Shown piece by piece: positions 43,360 to 56,800 of a DNA stretch of 64,000 nucleotides. A program made the translations under genes and the position numbers. Within the stretch, counting starts at the first letter, position 1; every line of letters starts with the position of its first letter. The DNA lies in contig CM030865.1 in the NCBI GenBank assembly GCA_018105865.1, positions 9,343,013-9,407,012 on the forward strand, in the 5' to 3' direction. The notes under the pieces were generated by a model. That model was not told the origin of the DNA. It saw nothing but the letters and a program-made list of their open reading frames with translations, and made no database searches. The stretch is from Metaphire vulgaris (Eukaryota; Annelida; Clitellata; Crassiclitellata; Megascolecidae).

Positions 43360-44113
43360 CAAAAGTTATGGCGAAATTATGTAGAACTCATAAATGGTTG
43401 CGGTAGTTAGTAGGCCTACTATGAGACCATAGGCAGAAGAATCAATGAATCTATGATAATCAGAATTAAAATGAAATGTCCGTTTTAAACGTTTAGAACG
43501 AGTATGTCCGTATTTTCCTGATTAAGAAATCCAACTGCGAGCTGACCAGCCAACAACTTCGATTTCCATCTGGATCTCTACTGTCAAGTATAATAAGGCC
43601 TAATAGAGGTACTTTTGAAATCTCACACAAGCAACTTCTAGAAGCAGTGGGTTTCTGTATTTGGAGAATCTTCAACAAATTTCCCTCTATAATTATGTCC
43701 ATTTAACGACATGAACTTAAAATAATATTATTCTCATACGCTTGATTGCTATTATTTAATTTAACCTAAAAGGGTGTGAAGTGAATAATATAAACAGTTT
43801 GATTAGTTATGTCAGCGGTACTCAAACATTTCCAGGAATAGTCACATTTAGTGACAATTTCTGTCTATCGTTTGGAAATATGTCACAAAATACATGACTC
43901 AGAACATCCAAGCTGCATTGATAATAATACATTATTTTATAATTATTTTTTAATTGTAAAATAATTGACTAATGAAGATCGGTAATGTTCTTTAATAAGT
44001 ATCGTAACGGCAGTACAAACAGCATTTTGTAAACAATTTGTCATTTATTTTTAAGCAAATAGCAATCTGTTTTAAAGAACGTCAATGGAATATTTGTAAA
44101 ATTGCTGTGACAG

Positions 44114-44207
44114 GGATTAAAAAGACTGAAGACGAAGATGAAAGTGATTTCGTCGTTGCTATTGATTATATTGTCGTCGATCGTCACAACTGTATTCAGT
44201 CAAAACG
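44114..44207 (+). CDS. Gene B exon 2: signal peptide
   Basis: Acceptor TGCTGTGACAG, ATG at 44138, codes MKVISSLLLLILSS-like leader (MKVISSLLLIILSSIVTT, then VFSQN), phase 1 end before GTTCGA. Nearly identical to genes A and C. Confidence 0.8.
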
Positions 44208-44822
44208 GTTCGAAATAATAATAATACTCTCAATACTCAAATCGCCCAAAATATTAACTACTTGCACCTTGTAGAATGAAATAGAAATAAGCGCCTAAGA
44301 ATAAGGAGCTACTTCGGTGCTGCTTTTGAAAGCGCTATAGAAATTAACGAGATTTTACTGACCTAAATAGACATAATCACGAATGCACCTATGACTAATC
44401 TGGTTAACTACAATATTATAGTCTCCAAACGTCCTTATTTTGTTATATCGAAGCTGGCATTTCTCCAGATGATCATTTGAATTTATGCGAAATTTTCATC
44501 TTTCATTACTTTTATAGAATGTTAGAATTATGGTTAAATTACTTTTTTTCAGAGGTGCAGGATCTCCTTATTTTTCCTCCGGCCACAAAATTTCTTCACA
44601 ACTTTTTTATTCGTTTTAAACGAACATTTAGAGTACAGTTCACGTTTTCTTTTCCTTCCCATGCATGCAAAGTGCTAAAGTATACAATAAAAAAGTACGT
44701 TCCGGATCTGAAGCCAGACGTACCGGATCTCTTGCCAGACGACCCGGATCGAAGATCCGGCAAGATCCGGTTCAATTTAATCCCAGCATGTACATTCACC
44801 GAATCGTTCTATAGTATGGAAA

Positions 44823-44895
<73 letters not shown>

Positions 44896-47800
44896 TCGGG
44901 TGCGTGTCTTGACCACCCTCCGCCGAATCCACGAGACTGACTCACCGAACCCCTAGGGCTCGATCGAACCCAGGTTAAGAACCACTGTTCTAAGTTTCTA
45001 AGTGAACCAACAAAAGTACAAAACTTTCACGCGGAGTTGGTCTATAGTTAGTAGTTGCTTGATCTTTGTTTGACGTAGTCATAAAGAACCGCAACCCTAT
45101 TTAGATTTATATCGTCTATGGATCAACTTATCGTCGTTCTATCTAATTTCAGTATCAAATGCAACGATGACGAGCACAATTACAGCACAGCCAACGACAG
45201 TAGGTAGGTAGTATCGTTTTTTTAGGAATTTTCATTCTGCCTGAATTTCTGAACATGATTGCAGACATCAGACATCAACGTTTTCTCTATGAGCAGGATG
45301 TTCAGTTAACTAGCTCAAAGCAACTCGCTATTGAGGCAACCTGTACGTAGGTTTATTGAAAGCGAAATATCAAAAGTGTTGAAGGAATTCCATCATGAAT
45401 TATTTAACTGCGAAAACTTTCAAAATCCAACAGCAATTAGCGAACTTATGTCAATAGATTTGCTGAATTATTTTTCGGAACACGGTGTATTATAGATTTT
45501 AACAGGAAAGAACATCAATGAGAACAAGGACGATTGAGTAATGGCCATCCACGACAGAATGGATTCAGTAGAAATTTATAACACCAGAACTTTGTTATGA
45601 CGTACTTAGCGGGTCTGTAAAATTGCGTACGTTATTTCCGAGTTACGCTATATCCAAAACCATCCAATACAGTAGGGCATCACACGGAACCGTACGTTGC
45701 GATACTCTATAACCGAGTATACGCTTTAACCGGGTCCGTTATAACGAAGTTTTACTGTATATAAAATTTACATTATGTAGTAGTGGTAACACTGGACTTT
45801 GAATTGTATATAAAACCGACGCATGCGTTTAACCGAGCGAATACGGGTACAATGATGTAGTGATGGCAGCGATAGGCCAACTGAATCAACATACGAAACT
45901 CTTGCTGTAAATACGAACGCATTATCATAATAACGAATCAAATCAGTGGCGTCGTCAAGGGGGTTTGGGGTTAAACTCCCCTTGGCTGTTTACAGCAGAG
46001 ATGTTCATGGGTCCATTTTTAGAACCCAATCCAACCCAACCTATCAAATATCCAACCCAACCCAACCCATGCCGATAATAGGTTTACTTGACCCAACCCA
46101 GCCCAACTCACTGCAATGCATTACAGTTTCTAAAACCATGACTTATTGTTCTGACCCAACCCAACCCAACTCACCATTAATATGGTAAAGTCTGACCCAA
46201 CCCAATCCAACCCAACTCAATCCTACCCAACCCATGGCTTAATCCAACCCATGGACAATTGGACATCTCTGGTTTACAGTGTAAGGAATGGGGATTTTTG
46301 GATTTTTAAACCCCCTTGGCGACCAAATTTTTAACGATCACTATAACAGTGTAGGCGCTCATTTAGGCCTACCTCTATATTTCAATTATTGAAGCATTAT
46401 AATAGCTGACGACCTTTTTTGCTTGTCATGATTCTTTTTGGTTGTCAGAATTTTTCAAAGTTTGGAACCATGGGAACCATAACTCCCCTTCGGAAAATCT
46501 TGGCTACGCCACTGACTAAAATGAATTAGAATTAAGAAGAGTTGGCTGCATGTCACAGCGAGTTTCAAGATTTCAGTTTCCGGTATAGATTTCGGTTTAC
46601 CAGCGCGTGTATGCGCGTTTGGATTATGTCGCCGATCTCGCCAGGATTCGACGTTCTTCGCTTGGTTTTCGTGGCAAATGAGAGGATTTGGTTCTTGCTC
46701 GTCGGTTTTCGAGGAGTGTACTTGGTCCTCTGTATTTTTCCGACAGCATGTCTGACTGATGCGACATTTAGAAATAGAATCAACAAAATAAACCTGCAAA
46801 CTCTATACAAAGTGAATAGAAGTTGTATTTTCGTGTAGTAATCACCGTGAACTCCAACCCCATCGAGATCACTGGAACGCCATTCAATTGTGACTGTTAT
46901 AACATACAGTTGATCTCGAATCAGAGAACAGCGACAAACCATGCATCGACAATTCAGCGTTCTTGTATTTTCTTTTAGGGTCAAAGGCGGCGGCGACGAC
47001 GACCAACAAAACTGCAGGAGAGACAACGAAAACCGGTAAATGAGTCAAATTGCTAGTGCCTCCCCCGTCTAAAAAGGCTCAAAGGCGGCGGCGACGACGA
47101 CCAACAAAAGTTCGGTAAATGAGTCAAATTGCTAGTGCCTCACTGCCTCCCCCCGTCTAAAAAGGCTAAGTTCACAATTTAACGAAGACAATCGCGTAAC
47201 CATGACCTATACAGATTTCGGGATCGGAAATTTGTAGTAGATTTTAGCCGAAAAAATTCGATGTTGCGAACCAAAAAAAACATATCAACATATCGTCATT
47301 AGGTTTATTGGCCCATAGGCGGGCCCGCCGAGAGAAATTCCGGGCCCCTGTGCAGAAGGGCCGACAGACCCCTGACAAGTCTTAAAAATTGATGATGACC
47401 CTTTTTTGCTTGTCGCTCTCTTCACGCTGTTTACGATTTCCTCAGCGCCCGAACCCCCTTTTACTCCCCGGGCCCCTGTGCAGTGTGCACATAACATGGC
47501 GTTCTTTTTTGTCTGTTACTATTGTTAATTATACAGTACATCTTCATCATCGGCCCGGGCCCCCTCCAGACCGCCGGGCCCCTGTGCATTTGCCACTGCC
47601 TTCCCTCTCGACGGCTCTGCCTATAGGCTATACTGCTATAGTTTAGAACAGTGGCGGCTCCACACGGGAGCCCGGGGACCGTGCCCCTATTGATAATTGA
47701 GTGTCTGGCCCCCAGTGGCCCTCTGTTGGGACCTATACTTAATACTACATACCTAACAACAAATGGTTGACCCATGATTAGAAGTTGCCACCCCAACGCC

Positions 47801-50800
47801 CCCCACTTGCCAAATCCTGGAGCCGCCATTGGTTTAGAACCAAGTACAACGATGCAAGCACGACAATAGCAAAATCGACAACTGTCAGGTAACGGTCACC
47901 TACTGTACGTTACAATAAGTTCAATTCTATGCTAATATATTAATGTTAAATCTATGTTAAAATGAGGATTACACTGTGAGTGAAAATACCGTGATGTTCT
48001 TCGCTGGCAGGCATGTGACCTCATGACCCCGGCAGCCATACAACAAAATATAGATACTGTATAATGTATATATTGCATTTAAATATTGAGTATACAAACA
48101 TTAACTTCCTGCGGAACAATAATAAAATTAAAAACGCTAAAAGGTAAGGACGTCAGTGACTTTTGCATATTCATATTCAGCATAATCTTCGTTATCACTA
48201 ATCTAATGGCGATTCTCATTCTAGGAGAATTTTCTCTAGAAATATATCGATGATCAAAACAAAGACAGACAGTGAATCAACCAAACTTCCTTATGATTGA
48301 TTTTAGAACCAAAGAATGTTGTACCGGGCGCAGCGTTAACAACGTTAATGTCAACCACCCGTAAGTAATGGTTCATTTTCTACCATGGAGTTCAATAATG
48401 CGCAAATCATTAGCAGCGTACCATGTGTACGATGTTATTAGTATTTCCTCCATAGTCTGTCATGCTGTTTCCCTCTGACTGATCTCTGGAATGACCTGGT
48501 CTTTTGCGGATGGATTTGATGTACCATCGATTGATACCCTTGAGTATTAGAAATGGTGCTATAGAAGTGCATAATTATTTATTATATTTATTTATTTATT
48601 GCTGCATTTATTAAGGAAATATGACTTCAAAATCCTCTAAATAAAAGCTGATATTGCTTGTTCTGTCAAAGCCATCACAAATACAGTAGCATCGCCATAC
48701 AAACGATCGGTACCATATTATAGATTTTAACATAGTTGCTAGTAACCCTTGCTGACATAATAAAAACCTTATAACCCGTTTTTCCAGAAAGATACGTAAC
48801 CTTAGATAACCTTTGAAATCTTAAAGTTTCTACGAAAACCAAGATTAAAAGGTTCATTCAACTGTTTGAATATGAATTGAAACATATGGATTGATCATAG
48901 TTGTTCGTAACGTTGTCTTGTAATGACTGTTTGTTACAGTAACGCTGGATAAGCTAATTTACTCAACTCTCGAGTTATTAATCGCCGTTCCAAGAGCGTT
49001 GCATTTGCTACATTGTTTTAAACCTACCCGCTAGGCAAACATTGTTCGCCTGATTTCACCGCAGGGAAAGAAGTGTATACGTGCAATTATTGGACACCTG
49101 AATGCGCTAATAATTGGCTCAGAAGGTTCATATGCATACCTCGTTTGCTAGAACACAAAGCCGCACATTGGCGCTTTTATTTGGGCGTGTCACAAGAGCA
49201 ATTAACCCTGGATGCTGTCACCTGCTCCAAATACCCACTACGCTGTAGATACTGGACGTGCAGTGCTCATCGTTACCGCTTTGTGCGCAGGAATGGGACG
49301 TCATCATCATCATAGAATATCAATAAATTACTTTAGTAAATAATTAAGTAGCAAAAACTTGAATGTTAATGTTGAAAAGTAAAAGTACTTTAGAAATTCA
49401 ATTTACGTTTGAAAAAGGTAAATAACCTTTACAAAATAAATAACCTTAGATATCCAGTTTTTTCAAAATCGTACGTAACCTTAGATAACATTACGAACAA
49501 CTATGAATTTTAACAGATTAAAATTAATAATTAATAATGTTAATTAAAATAAAATTAATAATTAATACTGTTTATTTTAACATCCATGATGAGAACAAAA
49601 TCAAATCATGCATCAACTTGACGTCATTACATTTAATTTCAGCTCTAACTAAGATAGTGTTCGTGTGGAAGACAGCTCCAACGACAACGACATACAGTGC
49701 GTATTGAATTATTGGCAACACAATCAGTTCAATAAATAAGCGAAACTTCAAAAAGTACTCAAAAAGATAGTGTAACGTCTCACTATCTCTGTGACTAGGT
49801 TCAGGGGGGGTCAGTTCAGTTCCAACCTTCCTGGTTCTTCCACTCCCGCTCCAACCTTTGTTACCTATGTCCGCGCGTTTGCCTAATCTTGTAAGTCTAG
49901 GAAGAGACGAAGTATTGAAACGTGAGTGACAGTTTAATCACACAATGTTTATTATTATATATTAGACGATTCAGCATAAAGCTTTTAATGCAATAGAATG
50001 ACTCAGATGATATATGATTGATTGATTGTTTGATTGATTGATTGATTTATTGTTGTATTTATTTTAGATCCAGGGGCATTCATGAGCAAAATGCTGGAAG
50101 CAAGGATAGAGATGCTCGGTGTGTATTGATTATTATTAGAAACACGATCAAATCTTATAGTAGACAAACCATTAGAAACTTGAGCGAATTTTTAAAGAGT
50201 GCTTGTATAATTATAAAAGAAATTCTCATTATGTTTAACACAGAAGTGTCAAACCTGCGGTCCCATGGCCGGATTTTATGCGGCCCACTTTACCACATGA
50301 AAATGTTTAAGTACAGGCATAAATCTGGCTACCTAATCAGATTATCTAGTATTGTTCAGTAAAACAGGCATAATAAAGACAAAAATTTCCAATAAAAGTC
50401 ACACACTTCTTATTTTGGCTATAACTTTGTCAAATTTTGACAATTCTCGCTAAAACTCGGTAGCGATTTAGCTAAAAAAGCTCCAGCACGCCTATGTTAG
50501 TTTGTTCTCAGCACGTTTTATCTGTAGAAACTGTATGTCACGAAGCAAGGTACAGGAGTACTGGAATATACCTATAACTGGCGTCCTATTATAAAATAAA
50601 TCTAGATCATCGGGGTTGGAGGTAGTATCGCGTTATTAAACCAGAAAGGCAGTGACTTAAGCAGCGGAACATAGATCCTCAACGGTACGATTGTGGAACA
50701 GTTCCTAGCATCTGTTCAGTTGTCCACAACAGTTGAAACATTCAAACGCTGCTTAAACATTCATTTGTTTCATCTCACATACCTCATTTTCAATAGTGAC

Positions 50801-50883
50801 ATTCATTTATTTACTATACTGTATTCGCGCAGTCCATTGGGGACGAGTCGCTACGTTACTCTTAACTTTACTACGACTACTAT

Positions 50884-50925
<42 letters not shown>

Positions 50926-51358
50926 GTGGCGAGGTCACGGGGTGTTTGAGGGGGTTGAACACCCCCACTTACCTTCATGGCCACCCGTGAGATTCGTGCA
51001 AAATTGCAGAGAGAATTTTTTGTGAGGGGGTAGGAGATGGTTGAGGGTCGGCTGTAATAGTCTAAGTATCAGGCGTACTCTATATAACAAATTCTCTATA
51101 TATCTATATAACAAGCAGTCGTGCGTCAGACGGACTGGGACCCGCCATTGCCGTCCATGTTACTATTTGCAAGAAATTTTATCGGATAGATACAAATATT
51201 CTTTAAAAGTTATTTAATGCACTCATTACGTGTGGGATAATAATTCTAGCAAATTCTAATTTTGTAAAAGTAAAATGGTTAGGGTTACCCCAACCCTAAC
51301 CCTAACCCTCCTCAGCATGCTCGCCATAACCCCCTCCCCACTCTCAAACGTCTGGCGT

Positions 51359-51429
<71 letters not shown>

Positions 51430-51456
51430 ATGATGATGATGATTATGATGATGATG

Positions 51457-51504
<48 letters not shown>

Positions 51505-53719
51505 GCAACAACAATAACAACAATAATAATAATGACAACAATAATAGGCTTTAATAGCAATAAACTATAAAACACTGAAAGTCGCTCAAAATCAAAAGGA
51601 ATGTATGCTTTTATTTAGCAGCCTTTGTTTTTGGTTCTAGCATCGTAACCAATAGATATTGGTTGACGGCAGCAAACGAAACCAACGAAAATTCAACATA
51701 ATAATCATCTTTATTCGTGACAAGCACAGCATAAAAAGTAGTACACAACCAGTAGTACACAACCAAGGAAAACACAAATCAACTGAACAAAACTAAATAA
51801 TAATAATAATAAAATAATAATAAAATAAACCTAATAATAAACAAATAAACTAAGAACAAACTTTACACAGTACAGCCTCTGCCCTCAGACAAATTCTAGT
51901 AATGCACTGAGCAAAGTACAGTGGCTTCTTCTCATATCTATTAACAAAGGATACTTGTCGCTTTTCTACAATAGCATGCATACTATCCAAACCCGTCAGG
52001 ACTCTGATATACTCGACATTATCTGCCTCACATGTTTTAAAAATTTTGCACACAACTACTCGAATCAGTCTGTCAAGAGCATTAAGAATACTTTTGTTTG
52101 GAAATGTGGCTTCCATACCATACAATACAATAGGTAGACAATAGCTCTTTACCAGGTTAATGCATATTAATTTTGAAGCGGCAGCTCTGCTGCGACTATA
52201 CAAGCAATTAAACGTGCGGAAAAATTTTAATTTAGCTTCGAAATAGATAACCCGAAGTGCCTGCCCTTTTCAGTGTCACCCCGAGATACCTAATTTCCTC
52301 CACAAATGGCAAGGCAACACCATCCAGGACCAATACAGCACATGCGATATTGCAACGTGTCCCAATCCTCATCACCATAGATTTCTTCACATTAAATTTC
52401 AAATCCAAATCCACAAAGTCATTGGTGCAAATGTCCAGCATGTGCTGCATGCCGGATATAGAGTGTGACACCAATAAGATATCATCAGCATACAATAAAC
52501 ATCCAACAAACAAATCATTGATATAGCAGCCATATCCAGAATTTTGCAACTTTAAAATTACATCATCAATATAAACAGCAAATAGCAACGGCGAAAGAAC
52601 CCCTCCTTGTCGTACCCCAGCCACAACAGTAAAAGATTCTGATAAGGCATTACCCCATCTAACCATAACATTACATTTGGAATACCAGTTGAGTAAAACT
52701 TCAATGAAATACCAAGGGGGTTTCCTTTGTATCAGCTTAAAAAACAGCCCATAGTGACTAATTTTGTCAAAAGCTTTGAAATGTCAAGAGCAGAAATGAC
52801 AGCTGTGCATGAATTTCTATTGAGATAACTTATTACCCCCCTCAATGTGTATAAGGCATCTGAGCATCCTACCCCAGTTTTGAACCCAAACTGCAGGTCA
52901 GAGCTCCCCAAAAAATCCCCAAATTTCCCCAGTAATACATGCTCAAAAATCTTAGACACTACTGGACTCAAGGTTATGCCCCTATAATTGTCACACCTTG
53001 TAGGGTCTGCTGTGCAATTTTTTAGCAGAGGGATCATGATACCATTACCAAAACCTTCTGGCACATATCCTGCTTTCAACATTAGATTAAACAAATGAGT
53101 TATACAAGATAATACAATTGGGTGTGCATACAGTAAATGTTCTATAGTTATCCTGTCAAACCCGGCTGCTTTGCCCAGCTTAATTTTACTAACTGCTATG
53201 CCCACTTCTTCAATTGAGATCACAGGACACTATATTCTGACTCCTATAGCCTGAGTAACAGCCCTCAAACTGCAGTTTGAGATTATCGTGCCAACTACTG
53301 TCATTGGGTGTGCAGGCAGAGCGAAAGAAATCTGCAAATGCATTGGCAATTTCAGGTTCGGTACAGGACCCATCCACAGCATCTTGCTCCCAAATGACCT
53401 CAGGAGAGCGATCGACTAGGAAAATGAAGAACCTAAATGAACAGAGATTGACGCTTTAAAACCAAAACATGTCCCATAATATTGGTTTTGTATCGTTATT
53501 AGGTGTATCATCAAAAGTCGTAGAATTAGTGAGTCTTTCAATTGAATGAGGCATACTATAAAATAATATCTTATAAAGTTTCTAGCCATTTGCAGACGCA
53601 TACACAAAATGACAAAGAACGAGAAAGAACGATCGAAAAGTCATAACTTCAATGAAAGACCAAGTAGAACACGATGGTTCCAACACTAGACAGATCCTAA
53701 TTAACCACTCTAAACCCAC

Positions 53720-53789
<70 letters not shown>

Positions 53790-53806
53790 GTAGTAGTAGT
53801 AGTAGC

Positions 53807-53858
<52 letters not shown>

Positions 53859-56800
53859 ATAGTACTAGTAGTTGTAGTAGTAGTTTTCTATTATTATAAC
53901 TATGTTTGTTGTCACGTCTGATAAACATTGACAACGACAACAGATTTATCAGTTGAACGTAGACAAATTTTGACTGTTTTAGACAATGAAACATATAACG
54001 AGACTTCTGTGTCAAAAGAGATTACGACAAACGCAACTCTTAGCGACGGTTAGTGTTCAAAATTTCCTTCAAAGAATATCAACGACATGCAATATGCCTA
54101 ATTGTAGCTCCGGAAACAGTATTGCTGTCAACAGCCGTTAGTATTGATGATACCGAACTAAATTTACAGGGATATGCTATGTTTAGAAAAGATAGGGAAA
54201 ACCAGAGCAGCAAAGGTCATGGAGCAGGAGGGGTACTACTTTACATTAAAGAAGGCTTGCATGCCATGGAGCGAACAGACATAGAAAATGATCACTTCAA
54301 AGGAGCATATATGGTGTGAAATCAGAAGTCACCGAGAGAAAATATTGGTAGGGGTTTGTTACAGAACACCAAGTGCTATGGAAGAATCAGATAATGGAAT
54401 GTTTGCTTTATTGAACAAGGTATCAAGAGAAAATGTTGTTATAATGGGTGACTTTAATTATCATGTAGACTGGGAAACGCTGGATACAGAGAGATCATGT
54501 GATAGGAAATTTCTGGACTGTGTCAATGATAATTTCTGTTTCAGCATGTGACAAGGCCAACAAGAGGCAACAACATATTAGACCTGGTTCTAACAAGAGA
54601 GGAGAATATAGTTTCCAACGTGGAGGTTGGGCAGAATTTTGCAACAAGTGATCACCAAATGGTCAGTTTTACTATTAACTTTGGGATTGGTCAACAAAAG
54701 CAGTTTCTGGATAGACGTAACTTTTTTAAGGGAGAATATGACCTGGCAAGGAAGATGATTACAGAAATGGATTTGGAGAGGGAGATAACAGGAAAAGACA
54801 CCGAGGAAGGCTGGAGCATATTTACCAAATGTATGTCCAAAGTCATAGAATTGACCATTCCCAAACAGAAGAAAATTAATAACAAACTTCCTTGGATAAC
54901 AAGAGAAGTGCAACGAAAAAGAAGGGCGAAAAACAAAGCGTGGAGGAAACTAAGTAAACTCAGATTAGCAAGTAAAGGAAATGAGCAGAATCAGCATAGA
55001 CTTAAGATCTTGGAGGAACAGTACACTCAGAAAAGAAAAGCATCAGCAGTTACTAACAAGATGGCTATTGCAAATTTTGAAGGTAGATTAGCAAAAATAT
55101 AAAACAGAACAGTAAAAGTTTCTACAAATATTGTAATAGAAAGTTGAGACGAAAGGACACAGTCGGTCCCCTCTTGGACAGCGCAGGATGTGCAATAACA
55201 GACGATGTAGAAACTGCACAGATTCTAAATAACTATTTTTGTTCAGTATTTACAGAGGAAAATACAAATACTATGCCAGAAGCCAAAATTGTGTTTGATG
55301 GAAATGAAGAAGAAATGCTAACAGATATAGTGTGTACAAAAGAATGTGTTATCAAGGTTTTGACCAATTTAAAGACAGACAAGAGCCCAGGATTAGATGG
55401 CTTACATCCAAAGTTTCTTTACGAGGTTCGAAATGAAATAGGACATGCAATTGCTTTGATAATCAATGAGTCACTCAGAACTGGAGTAGTACCGCAAGAC
55501 TGGAGAGACGCATTAGTCAGCCCACTGTTCAAGAAGGGAAAACGAAGTGAACCAAGCAATTACAGACCAGTGAGCCTAACATCTGTAATCGGTAAAGTTA
55601 TGGAAAAAATACTGAAAGAAAGCATTTTGGAACATTTGACTAGGCATAAAATTGTTAAAGATAGTCAGCATGGATTTACAAAGGGGCGTTCATGCCTGAC
55701 CAACCTGTTGGACTTTCTGGAGGAGGTTTTTGATAAGCTAGACAAGGGCAAGGAGTAGACATAATATATTTAGATTTTGCCAAAGCTTTTGATAAAGTAC
55801 CCCATATAAGGCTGGCTGCCAAACTGAAGTCCTGTGGAATAAGGGGCAATATTCTCAGATGGATTGAAAATTGGTTGAAGGGAAGAAGACAGAAGGTTGG
55901 CATTAGGGAGGCCATTCGCAATGGGCAAGAGTTATCAGTGGAGTGCCTCAGGGCTCAGTGCTTGGGCCATTGCTTTTTCTAATATATATAAATGATATCG
56001 ATGAAGGATTACTGTCCAAAATTTCAAAGTTTGCCGATGACACAAAGTTATGCAGAAATATAGACTCGGAGGATGATGCAAAAATTTTACAAGAAGATCT
56101 AAGGAAATTGTTTCAGTGGTCTGTGGACTGGCAGATGCTTTTCAATATTGATAAATGTTCTGTAATGCATGTTGGGAAGTCTAATAATGGTAAGGAATAT
56201 TCTTTAGGGGGAAGGTTCTAAACAACAACAAAAAAAGAAAGAGACTTGGGGATAATCACCCATAGAAGTATGAATCCATCTCACCAATGCATGGAGGCAG
56301 CAAAAAGGGAAACCAAATGTTGGGAATGGTGAAAAGGACAATTGTGAGTCGTGACAAAGAGATAATCATTAAACTTTATAAGTCATTAGTAAGGCCTCAT
56401 CTGGAATACTGTGTTCAGGCTTGGAATCCATTCTTGAAAAAGATATAGAACTTTTAGAAAAAGTGCAAAGACGAGCAACGAAGATGGTCAATGGGTGCCA
56501 TAATTTAAGCTACGAAAAAGACTTCAATATTGTGGACTGACAACATTAGAAAGGAGAAGAGAAAGAGGGGATTTGATAGAAACATACAAAATAATGACTG
56601 GGAAAGTAGATGTGCCATATGATCGATTCTTTACATTGGCACACTATAGCAGCACAAGAGGCCACAAGTGCAAAATGTTTAAGCAGAGGGTTGGTCCAAG
56701 AAAGAAAAACTTTTTTAGTGCAAGGGTTGTGGACAAATGGAACAGTTTGGACGAGGTGGGAGTGACAGTTGAAACAGTGAACGGATTCAAAGGCTATCTA

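Noticed and set aside
51286..51311. CCCTAACCCTAACCCT as an interstitial telomere
   Set aside because: Only about three units, inside a MITE; too short to claim a telomeric origin.
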